A stretch of 19,516 nucleotides of DNA from Thoreauomyces humboldtii (Eukaryota > Chytridiomycota > Chytridiomycetes > Spizellomycetales > Powellomycetaceae): NCBI GenBank assembly GCA_027596035.1, contig JADGJA010000304.1, forward strand, positions 1 through 19,516, written 5' to 3'. This document shows, in pieces, positions 1 to 8,800 of this stretch (position 1 is the stretch's first letter; the number at the start of each line of letters is the position of its first letter). The notes beneath the pieces are model-generated. The model worked only from the letters and a program-made list of their open reading frames with translations, did no database searches and had not been told where the DNA came from. Both the position numbers and the translations under genes were made by a program.

Positions 1-1706
1 TCCCTGCCCGATGAGTCCTTGAAGGAGCAGAGATAGTTTCGCTTCGATTCGCCCTTTCGTTGAGGCGGTGAGGCAAAGTCCTGCTCCGGTTCTGGCGGAG
101 GAGGCGTGCTGGGCTGGTATGGAGCTTGCTGCTGGTATCCTTTGCTCAAGCTGAAGAGTGACTGAGCTCGACGACGCTGCTTGTAGTTGGGCGATCCTTC
201 GAACAGCGAGAAAACGCCGTAACCAGCTGCAGGAGGGTGTTGAGACCCGAAGGCGTCGCCGTCATCTGACATCTGAGACGACAGGGATGGCGCTCCGACG
301 GACATTTCGGGCGACATGTCGTTCGTCAAGTAAGGAGCAGGGTTCGGCGACGCGTTGAGTGCACCGTACTCGGTGTACGCCTGCTGGTCGTTGACTTGAG
401 GCAAACCGCCTGCAGTGGGAGAGTCATTGATCCAGTCTTCCATTGCGAGATTGCCCTCGCTCAGACCCATCATCTCGGGTTTGAGTTGCAAAGTAGGCAT
501 GCACTGCTGTTTGGCCAGCTCGAGCGTCGGTATCAAGGCCATCGGGTGGAGAGCCACGGTGGTAGACTCTATGCCGAGGGCCTCTCTTTTCAGGTCGCGC
601 TCTAGAGCGTCCATGAAGAGTCGGTCGTGCGGGACCGAGAACCAATAGAACACCTTCTGCTTCTTCTGCGTTCGGATGCAGTTGTTCTTGTAGAGCATGT
701 CCAGGAACTCTGATCGAGGCTCCTCGAGAGTGGCATCGATCCCAGGCTTCAAGTTGCGAAGGTCGGAAAACACGCCCTCTTCGAACTTCTTGACATTCCG
801 CACCGGCCGTCCGAAGCCCTGGAAGCGGAACACGAGGGATCGAACGATGTCCGTGCCGGTGATGTGGAACAGGTTGTTCCAGAGCACACAGGAGATGTGT
901 TCGCCGTTCGGCAGGGTGAAGCGCTTGATGGTCTGCTCTGGGTCCCAGTTGGTAGGTGCAGTCGCCAGAAAGAGCTTGACCCGGTCGAGGAGGTCCTGGC
1001 CGGATGGTGTAATGCTGCTTGGATACTGTTCGTGGGAATCTTCCTCCTGGTCATGTTGCGGCGCCTGCTGAGCATGCTCGGGGGAGTAGTGCTGGTTCGA
1101 GTGCTGCTGTTGACCGTGTGCATGCTCGGGGGAATAGTGTTGGTTCGAGCTCTGCCGTTGATCGTGTGCATGCTCGGGTGAATAACGTTGGTTCGCGAGC
1201 TGCTGTTGCTGCTGATGGTGATGATGCAGATGAGCAGGACTGGAATGCTCGGAGTCGTGGTTCGACGTCTCGAGCGGTTCTTCCGGAAGATGCGCCATGT
1301 GGATCATCTCCATGGAAGCGCCGAGCTGCCGATGAGGAGGATGGTCCGAGTAAGGATCGCCGACGAGCGCCTCGACCTGAGCCGACAGGTCGCTGTCCAG
1401 ACCGTGCTGCTCGTAGGTTTCCGATGGAGCATGCGACCCGTGCGGATGTTCGTCCGTGGGAGCTTCGGGCAAGGGTGAGATGGCGGCTGGTTCGTCGATG
1501 GTGGGTAATGGTGCATCCGACAGGGGAAGAGGAGATGTCGATGAGACGACAACCGATGTGTGAGCATCTGCTGGATGCTCCTCTTTGATGGCCACCGCTA
1601 TCGTGTCCGAGTCGACGTTGGTGGGAGTTTCCGAAAGGTCATCCTGCACGGGGGCATCGGAGTTTTCCTCTGGAGGGAAGGCAAGGTCCGACGTGACGGC
1701 GGCCAT
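1..1706 (-). CDS. STE12: Ste12-type transcription factor (3' end outside window)
   Basis: One open frame runs from ATG at 1706-1704 to the left edge with no stop or visible intron: 568 residues, C-terminus missing. The fungal STE DNA-binding domain (homeodomain-like) lies at about residues 236-400. It is recognised by VLWNNLFHITGTDIVRSLVF, KKFEEGVFSDLRNLKPGIDA and YWFSVPHDRLFMDALERD, which are near-identical to family signatures. The N-terminus is acidic and Ser/Pro-rich, followed by a His/Gln run and a 16-residue tandem repeat (about residues 172-215). After the STE domain comes a Ser/Pro/Gln-rich region. Many filamentous ascomycete and basidiomycete Ste12 proteins carry C-terminal C2H2 zinc fingers; they would lie off the window, so their presence is unknown. 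Family role: nuclear target of the pheromone/filamentation MAP kinase cascade, binding TGAAACA elements. Such elements occur upstream of this gene. The sense strand has no ATG for 308 nt upstream of the chosen start. Confidence 0.95.
   Translation of the reverse strand, partial: MAAVTSDLAFPPEENSDAPVQDDLSETPTNVDSDTIAVAIKEEHPADAHTSVVVSSTSPLPLSDAPLPTIDEPAAISPLPEAPTDEHPHGSHAPSETYEQHGLDSDLSAQVEALVGDPYSDHPPHRQLGASMEMIHMAHLPEEPLETSNHDSEHSSPAHLHHHHQQQQQLANQRYSPEHAHDQRQSSNQHYSPEHAHGQQQHSNQHYSPEHAQQAPQHDQEEDSHEQYPSSITPSGQDLLDRVKLFLATAPTNWDPEQTIKRFTLPNGEHISCVLWNNLFHITGTDIVRSLVFRFQGFGRPVRNVKKFEEGVFSDLRNLKPGIDATLEEPRSEFLDMLYKNNCIRTQKKQKVFYWFSVPHDRLFMDALERDLKREALGIESTTVALHPMALIPTLELAKQQCMPTLQLKPEMMGLSEGNLAMEDWINDSPTAGGLPQVNDQQAYTEYGALNASPNPAPYLTNDMSPEMSVGAPSLSSQMSDDGDAFGSQHPPAAGYGVFSLFEGSPNYKQRRRAQSLFSLSKGYQQQAPYQPSTPPPPEPEQDFASPPQRKGESKRNYLCSFKDSSGR
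1064..1193 (-). repeat. 48-bp in-frame tandem repeat inside STE12
   Basis: Two full 48-bp copies (1193-1146 and 1145-1098) and a partial third (from 1097) encode a 16-residue unit, NQHYSPEHAHGQQQHS with small changes. The unit lies between the acidic N-terminus and the STE domain. Copies differ at a few bases, several of them synonymous, so the array is not a recent sequencing or assembly duplicate. Confidence 0.9.
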
Positions 1707-2113
1707 GCAAGCGTGTGTACGGTGAGTGTTGAACGAGAGGAGTTTTGAAAGGAGACTGACGAGGAGTGGGTAGCAGGGAGGGACGACGTATGGGGTGGGT
1801 CAAGGAGGAGGTGAAGAGATGTATCGAAACCTCCTGTCTCCGTCCGTCGTGATATTTCGCCTACCAAGTTTACCGTTTGCTGACTGGCGAGGGGAGGGAC
1901 CTGAGGAGACGTAAACGAGGCGCAAAGAGGGGTAGTACGTGTAAGTAGTGAGTGCAAATGGAGGAACGAAAGCCCCGTTTTCGCCTCCGCGCCTCCTATT
2001 TTTGGGACTCTCGGCATCACATCATCATCGTCTTGCCCCTCAGCTTTTCCACCCAACCAAGAAAGACGGCGGCGATGGTAAAACCCTCTCCGACGCGACG
2101 GTTGGCCTTACCT

Positions 2114-2126
2114 ATATCTGAGATAT
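2114..2126. repeat. Short AT-rich inverted repeat
   Basis: ATATCT-G-AGATAT is a perfect 6-bp inverted repeat with a 1-nt centre, about 410 bp upstream of the STE12 ATG. It contains GATA-type cores on both strands. No function is shown. Confidence 0.3.
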
Positions 2127-2223
2127 CTATTCTTTCCCTAGGGTGTCCCGATGTACCAATTTGGGAATTTTTCGAGAGGATGCGTTGAGACAGCTTCTTG
2201 GGCGGGTCGAGGTTGTTGAGATG

Positions 2224-2230
2224 TGAAACC
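2224..2230 (+). promoter_or_regulatory. TGAAACC, degenerate Ste12-like element
   Basis: This matches six of seven bases of the TGAAACA consensus, in the same orientation as the sites at 2425 and 2444 and about 520 bp upstream of the STE12 ATG. It is weak evidence alone. Confidence 0.25.
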
Positions 2231-2275
2231 GTGCGAAGGGGAGGGACAGAGCAAAGGGGCCAAGGACGTTTTGAG

Positions 2276-2299
2276 TCTCTCTCTCTCTCTCTCTCTCTC
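2276..2299. repeat. (TC)12 microsatellite
   Basis: Twenty-four bases of pure TC repeat, followed by two copies of GCTCTCGCA (2300-2308 and 2310-2318). On the STE12 sense strand this is a GA tract about 570 bp upstream of the ATG. Confidence 0.95.
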
Positions 2300-2424
2300 G
2301 CTCTCGCACGCTCTCGCAAAGTCCAAGTCACGGCAGTTTCCCGGCAAGATTGTCTTACGGTACGGTACTCACGGGTTGTGGGATGGGTGGGGAGAGTGAG
2401 TGGGAAATTGCGGGTCCCTCTGTC

Positions 2425-2431
2425 TGAAACA
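2425..2431 (+). promoter_or_regulatory. Perfect TGAAACA pheromone-response element
   Basis: TGAAACA is the consensus binding site of Ste12 in yeast. It sits about 720 bp upstream of the STE12 start codon. A second, TGAAACG, follows 19 bp away. The motif is visible; binding and autoregulation are inferred. Confidence 0.45.
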
Positions 2432-2439
2432 CGACGGGG

Positions 2440-2450
2440 CCAATGAAACG
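2440..2450 (+). promoter_or_regulatory. CCAAT box overlapping a TGAAACG element
   Basis: CCAAT at 2440-2444 shares its last T with TGAAACG at 2444-2450. The composite is a candidate site for a CCAAT-binding complex next to Ste12. Both motifs are short, so chance occurrence is possible. Confidence 0.3.
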
Positions 2451-2791
2451 CCGCTCGCCAAAACATTGGTGCGGACGACCGACTCCTTTCCAAGATTGGG
2501 GGCCGATCCACAAAGGCAAGGGCCGCGCGGGATCAGAGCCAGCGCACCGAATGACTGACAGGCACGCTTCCTGATTGGTAAGGGACAGGTGCAGCGAGTA
2601 GCTTTATGGTATACCGGACCACTGCTGCCGGTGGTGGTGTCGTACAGGTTGGGTTGGCCAAGGAGCAACACGGATCGGCACCACCGGCAACAACCCTTTC
2701 TTTCCTCCAAGCCTCGAGGGAATGGAAAAGCCTAAATGTCGACAGCCACGACAGGTTGGGGGTCCCCCCAGCGGCCCAGCGGCAACCAACC

Positions 2792-2813
2792 CTCTCTCTC
2801 TCTCTCTCTCTCT
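2792..2813. repeat. (CT)11 microsatellite
   Basis: Twenty-two bases of pure CT repeat in the same intergenic region as the TC tract at 2276. It has the same strand polarity. Confidence 0.95.
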
Positions 2814-3224
2814 TGAGCGGCTCATTGCGGGCCTACATGTACAACGGGGCCTCGAACTTGACCTGTTGCGGCGGATGCAGGGAGAGAACAAGTCGCCGTG
2901 TGTGCACGGTGCTCGTACAGATTGACGAGGGATCTCTTCCGCACTGCTTGCCGTTTTCTGGTCCAAAGCCATGGCCCCCTACCGGTGGCTGGTGCACCAC
3001 GGCAGACCATGCGCCACACGAGGCCTTGAGCTCCGACAAAAAAAATAGTGGAGAAACGGGCGACGGTACTCGATCCAAAAGTACGTCAATTGTGTAAATG
3101 AAAATGGGGGGAAATGCAAGGAAAATAGTAATGTCAGGCTAAAGCTAAAGCCAAGTCGATACGCCATGTGATAGAATGAAGTGATGGGAAGAATGAGGGG
3201 GACGCAAAGATAACGCGGTCTCTT

Positions 3225-6200
3225 TTAGGCGTTCAGTTTCCCACGCACGAACACGGCCGCTCCCGAGCCCAGGACGGCCAGGAAGATCCACTGTCCAAAG
3301 GAGAAGAGGCCTAGGACGCTTCCCACGATGGACAGGACGGTGAGGATGATCCATCGGACGGCGAAGATGGCCACCCCGGAACCGACCACGGCCGCACCGG
3401 CCAGGCGGACCGGTTCCGAGTCCTTGACGATCGCTCGAAGGTCGGACGGGTCGACGCCGTCGGGGAGGTCGCCGGCGTTCGGAGCGAGGAAGGGACGCAG
3501 GAGACGGAGGATCATGGCTACGAACGTGAGGACGTAGGCCAGCGCGCTTTGATCCTCCGAGGACGTCGTGGTCGTGGTCGTGGAAGTGGCGGTGGTGTAA
3601 GGTGGAGGAGGTGATTTCGTACCGGCCGAGATGGACTGCGCGCGCCGTTTGACCGGACCGGCGGCGGTTGACGAAGCACCTGGTGCAGGAACGACAACGC
3701 TGGAGGAAGCTCGCGGGGCTGATGAGGACGTTGCGGCAGGGATGCTCCGGCTTGCGCCAGGGGCGATGACGGCAGGCTGTTGCTGAGCAACGACGGGGCT
3801 CTTCTTGATCGTGATCATAATCGTGTTGCTCTCGTCCTGAATAACGCTTCCTGACCTTCCGTTGACGGTGAAGTGGTCGGGGCGTCCACTCCGAGCTTTG
3901 GTCAACTTGACATCGATTCTGGCCGTTTCAGAAGGAAGGAGTTTCGACGTGTTGAGGTAGAGACGGATACATTTCTGATCCGGGCTGCTCTTGACGATGA
4001 GGTAATCCTTGACAACATGGTCGGGGATGGCGAGGTCGACGCCTGCTGGGTAAGCTCGCGGGTCGATCTGGATCTCGACGAGTCCCGCCGCTTTGGTCAC
4101 GTTGGCGAAATCAAAGTCAGCGGAAGCTTGGACGTCATAGGTGACATCGTAAACGCTCGTCTTGTGATCAAACTTGTCCTTCTTGAGGGTGACTTTAAGA
4201 CCCTCGCCCGTGTTTCCGAGCACCTTCGAGACCGGAGGGGGTCCCGAGGACTTGAGATACTTGAGCACCTCTGCGACACATAAAGGCGTCTGTATGGACA
4301 CGGCCTTGACGATGGCGCTGGGGATGGACCCGCGAACGTCGATTTTCACGACGTATGTGACCGCAACACCTCCGTTGTTCGCAGGTTTGAGGATCCACCC
4401 AGCCACGGTTAGGTCGGCGCGCACCCGCTTGGAATCGACGGGGACGAGGGGGTCGATAACGCTCGTGGCAACAACGTAAGTTGTGGAACGAGCGTCTACG
4501 AGGGTGACTTGAAGACCGCAAATATCGCGAGCGCTCACAGGGAATTGGCCCTTTTGGACAGAGTGGAACACAAGCTCGGTAGTGTTGAGCCATTCCATCA
4601 TCTCGCCGTCCTCGAAGCGAGCATCCCCTAAAAACGAACGAACCGGTCAATATCGGTGAACAGAGTGTCGCAAGACCTCAAATAATATGCAACTTACAAA
4701 TCTTTCGAGCACCGTTAGTGCGCAGGACGTTCATGATGTCGTCAACCGAATATTCTGGCGGAAACGTCGCGTCACCACGGACGATCGGCATGGCCGATGC
4801 TCCGTCCTCGATGGTCGAGATCTTGATGCCCTGCTGTTCCGAGTGAAACTTCCATGCGGACTCGTCGGTGACGATCTGCTTGAGGTATTTGAGAGCCTTG
4901 ACACCAGACTCGGTGTGTCGATGAGGGACATAGGTCGGTCGGGCAACCAGCGCAGGGACAGGTGCCGCAGGCGCAGGGGCCGCTTTGACAGGCGCGGCCG
5001 TTTGCGAAACGGCGCGCGGGAGGGCTTTGGCGGCTGGAGGGGAAGCGGGCTCAGCAGCCGATGCAGTGGCCGCTCGTTTGGGGGCTGCCGGAATCGCTGG
5101 CTGCTCGACGACTGTCCGCTGCGCCTCCTGAGGCTTAGCGACAACAGCCGCAGCAATCACAGGTGCTGATTCCGTTTCGATAGTCTGACCGTTGACTTGC
5201 CAGCCAGTCATTCCTGGCTTTGCAGTCAGGGCAATGTCGACGGAACCTTGTCCACCAACTTTGGCAATCTTCAAAAGCAGACTACCGTCCTGATGCCAGG
5301 GGCTCGTCTCAGAGTTGTCGACAAGATGCACTGTAACACCTTCGGCAGGAGACACCGTGACTTGCGCACCCTTGCCGTAGGCGGATTCGGGCAAGGCTAG
5401 CACAACAAACTGCGTGCCATTGCTAGACGCTCGATACTCGAGCTTGTATGCGCTCGTTTTCGCATCGAGCTCCTCGTTGCGAAGTTTCAATCCACGTGCA
5501 GGGTCCATGCCGGGAACGTTGCGTACAATGAAGGGTACGAATCCATGTTGCTGTAGGTATTTGAGTACTTCGGCGATGCACATGGGGGTTTGAGTCTGAA
5601 TGGCCTTGATTATAGCTGCAACGAGGAAATGCCTGTGAGCTTCCAAACTACCCAGGAAATTCCAATTGCACCCGTAGACTTACAGCTTGGGACTGATCCC
5701 TTGATATCCACTTGGACGATGTAGGTTGCCATCACGCCGCCCTGCACAGGTTTGAGAATCCAGCCCGCAACAGCCAGTTGAGCTCGAACACGCTTGTTGT
5801 CAACAGGCGCTGATTGGTCGACCACGCTGGTAGCTGTAAAGAAGATTGTGCCGTCCGGAGCGTAATGGATCAAGTTGCTGGTCACAAAGTCACGGCCCGA
5901 CACAGGGAACGTCCCCTTCTGCTGGCTGTGGATGAGAGATTCGTCCAGGTTGTAGTAAACCAACGCACGTCCATCTTCGAAACGGCCATCCCCTTGAAGA
6001 AAAAAATGTTAGGAAACTCTCGATCAAAAGATGTAAGCAAAGGTAGCTCACATGTCTTCCTTGCTGTCGCGCTTTTGATCACAGAGAGGATCTGCTGTGG
6101 GGACCAAGACCCCTTGATGAGGGCATCACCGCGGACCATCGGCAGAGGCGCGCCGGCCACCACTTTCTGCGCAATGCGGACGGGCCCGTTGTCGCCATGG

Positions 6201-7814
6201 AATACCCATCCTTCACCCTCTGGATCCTGCAAAGCCTGCAGGAGCCGGAGAGAAAGTTGTGCAGCTTCGTTATGAGGGTTGGTAGACGGCTCAGGCGCAA
6301 TTTGTGGAGGCGGTAGCGTCGGTTCGGAGAACGCCGGGATGGTGTGCTCTGGGACAGACTCCTGAAAGGCTTGGTGAAGAGCTTGCATATCGTCGTGATT
6401 CTGAAGAGGCTCAGCGTGGTCATCGAAAACGGACTCGCCATCTTCTGAGACTTCATCGTAAATGAGTGCGTCAGACAAAGACTCTCTGTCAGCTGCGCGT
6501 TCGTGTCGGTGGCTTGGCGCATCAGGTGCTGACCACGATTGGGTTGCGTTGTAAGTGGAATCTCTAGATTGAACCTGCCGAGGGTCGAAGGTGGACTGCC
6601 GGTATTCCTGTGTATGGGTGGGGCCACCGATGGTCGATCTGGAGAGGTCAAAGAGTGAGTCTCGGAGTGCACCATATCGCCCAGAAACTGGGAGGCTTTA
6701 CCTCCGATCGGGATACGATGATGAATCGGGTCGTGCCCCAGCATACGTAGATACCCGATTGGGGGCTGCGTATTGCTCAGGATAGGCCTCCTGTGCGGCG
6801 GAATGCAACGGTGCAGCCGCCATGGTCGCGCGACGCAAAAACCGGCTGTCGGCTTCGGAGTAAGCCGGGGCGCCGTGCTTGCGCAGGTAGTCCTCGACGC
6901 CGACAACGACCAGCGCGCGACGAGCAAGGTACCTCTTGACGAGGGATCCCGGAAGCACTCCGCCGACGTCTGTCTGGATGTAGTAGCTGACCTTTGTTCC
7001 GATTATCCGACCGTCTGCGGCAGTCTGAGGCTCCAGGACCCATCCGTTCAACTTGAGAAGGGCTCGCACACGACCGGGATGTTTTGGGATCTTGGGCGTC
7101 TCGCAGGACGTGCTCGCATACGCGATGGCTCCCGTGACGGGCGAATACGCCTTACGATCCACCAGGGCGAGATCGCGTGTGGACGCAAGAGCCTGGGAAA
7201 GAGTGCTCTGTGGTTTCATGACCATGTAGCTGAGAGAAGTAAGGTCGTTGATGTTGTCCACGACATGGCCCTCCAGGTACCAGTTGTCCCCTGGACGATA
7301 GCAAAGAAGGGAAAGCTTCAGTCTCGAGGGCACCATTCCTTTTTTTCCCAAAGCAGATCTTACAGAGCTGACGGTTCTTGACCAAAGCAAAGATGGCATC
7401 CGGGGCGAAACCGTGCAGGATGGCAACGCCCTTGAAGACGGCGATCTCGCCCTTGGCGACCTTGTTGGTGCGGTACACGACCGCTCCGGTGCGGTGCGTG
7501 AGGACGGGTTTCCAGTTGTCCTGCTCGAGGGACAGATCGGACAGGAAGCGCAAGGCCATCTCTGCTTGATCAAGAAGGGCCTGGTTCTGGGGGCTGTAAA
7601 CGACTCCGGGAGTTCCGTCGTCATGAGGTGCGAGCTGCATGGGACCGTTACTCATGGTGGCCGAGGAAGAAGCAGGACTCGTCGCCCGGTTGTTGCCATA
7701 GTGCTGCTGCTGGTGCTGCTGGTTGGAAGGAGAGTCTGAGGATAGATTGGAGGAAGAAGCGGTCGAGAATCGAAAGTTGTCCATGCCGAGGTCTTCGTGA
7801 TGCTGGTATGCCAT
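3225..7814 (-). CDS. Triple START-domain membrane protein
   Basis: Exons: 7814-7364, 7290-6702, 6638-6052, 5992-5684, 5615-4698, 4627-3225; total 4257 nt, 1418 aa. All introns are GT-AG (73, 63, 59, 68 and 70 nt). ATG at 7814 lies about 50 bp from a TATA-like box. Three START-like lipid-binding units are visible at about residues 80-290, 472-670 and 880-1080. Shared marks are RGDA (units 2 and 3), a WD pair (all three, W151, W543, W952), PVSGRD/PVSARD (units 2 and 3), AGWILKP or NGWVLEP, and TYIVQVDIKG-like strands. Units 2 and 3 are each followed by a related beta-rich domain (about 686-790 and 1093-1210). Ala/Pro- and Ser/Thr-rich linkers lead to a PPPPY motif (1291-1295) and hydrophobic segments near 1312-1331, 1356-1395 and 1396-1412. 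Family knowledge: START folds bind sterols, phospholipids or ceramide. Inference: a membrane-anchored lipid sensor or transfer protein; ligand and membrane are unknown. The domain and intron pattern argues for one gene, not several. Confidence 0.88.
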
Positions 7815-8800
7815 CCGAGCAAGAGGAAAGGGTGGCGAGCCTTCGTGGGCGGGTGACGGATATTATATAGTAGTACTGAAAAGGACTTTAGCTGTTCACG
7901 CCTGTCTCCTCTCCCGTCGAACGAAACTGCTATCAGGCGCAAGGTGGTGGGAGGAATGAGAGAGATGAGAGCGAGCACGGCAGGGAGACTCGGAGAGGAT
8001 GGCGTACCGGCGACGGCTACAACAACATCAAGGAAGACCAAGACGCCAGGCGGGGGGATTGCGGGAAGGGAGCGAAAAAGCGGCAACCCTCCGTCACCCT
8101 CTTCCTCCTTTCTGTTTCTCTTTTCCTCGAAACAAAATGAAAAAAGGAAACGGAAATGAACTGGAACACTGCGGAACGAGGAGGTGGTAAGCGGCATGGC
8201 GCCGCCAGATGGAAAAGGGGAAAAGACGACGGGGGAAAAGAGCAAGAGTCATCCTCCGACGCTCCTCGGTGCTCCGCTCCCTCCGCTTTGACCTTCTGGC
8301 AGTGGGTCGCTGTCTGTGCAATGCTGCACGAACACGTACTGTATGCCAGACCAGACTGTATGTGGACTTGCCTCTTCAGGGGCTTTGGGACCTTTAGGTT
8401 CTGATAGCCACCAGACACAGGAGAACAGAGACGGAGAATGACATTTATATGGGGCTTTGACAGACAAGGGAAAGGAGAGCATGGAGAACGGTTTGTGCTG
8501 CATGTCCCTTGTGCACTTCTTTTTCCCCGTTGAAGAGAGAGAAGCTTTCTTGCAAAGTGTGACTAAGGGTATTCGTCCCTGGATGCGGCGGGAAGATGGG
8601 GTTCCGAAAAAAAAACCGGGGATTCGTCAGGACAATAAAAAAAAGAGTGGATCGTGGAGTGACAAAAAAGGTATGTGAGAGTGCGTGGACCTGCGGCATC
8701 CAAAGATGTCAGTCGAGAAGGAGAGAAGAAGCTTCATCGACCACACACGACGCACCAGAAATCAGAGAGTGCTTGGTGATGCCAATGGTGTGTTGGTGCT
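7815..8800. other. Intergenic region: START-gene promoter and scw1 3' flank
   Basis: This 986-bp stretch lies between the scw1 stop (8801) and the START-gene ATG. The scw1-proximal part has A-runs on the plus strand (8608-8616, 8637-8645), which are U-runs in the scw1 3' UTR. The START-proximal part has a pyrimidine-rich stretch (about 8088-8130) and the TATA-like box. No gene was recognised. Confidence 0.75.
7862..7869 (-). promoter_or_regulatory. TATA-like box of the START gene
   Basis: On the minus strand the bases read TATATAAT, within CTATATAATATCC, 48-55 bp upstream of the START-gene ATG at 7814. If used, the leader would be very short. Confidence 0.5.

Larger units (their letters stand above)
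1707..3224. other. Intergenic region: STE12 promoter and 3' flank of START gene
   Basis: This 1.5-kb stretch separates the START-gene stop (3225) from the STE12 ATG (1706), so it holds the STE12 promoter and leader plus the START-gene 3' UTR. It contains three TGAAAC elements, one CCAAT box, two long CT tracts and a 13-nt inverted repeat. Open frames here are short, often lack ATG starts, and show no family signature. No RNA gene was recognised. Confidence 0.8.

Noticed and set aside
749..1171. Minus-strand frame of 140 residues overlapping STE12
   Set aside because: It is an out-of-frame shadow of the STE12 domain, of Thr/Ser/Arg-rich random-like composition.
1019..1588. Plus-strand 189-residue frame antisense to STE12
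   Set aside because: Arg/Ala-rich composition typical of an antisense shadow in GC-rich coding DNA; no motif.
2017..2511. Minus-strand 164-residue frame with Arg-Glu repeats
   Set aside because: The Arg-Glu run is only the GA microsatellite translated; there is no other support.
2606..3097. Plus-strand 163-residue frame between the START gene and STE12
   Set aside because: It spans a CT microsatellite read as Leu-Ser repeats and shows no family signature.
6639..6701. A real stop (TAA at 6699-6697) ending a shorter START protein
   Set aside because: The stop lies just inside a GTAAAG...CTCCAG intron of 63 nt, and the frame continues unchanged after it. The intron is the simpler reading.
3225..7814. 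Two or three separate START genes instead of one
   Set aside because: Each apparent gene boundary falls inside a START fold and is bridged by a GT-AG intron that rejoins conserved residues in frame. Only one TATA box and one N-terminus are seen.
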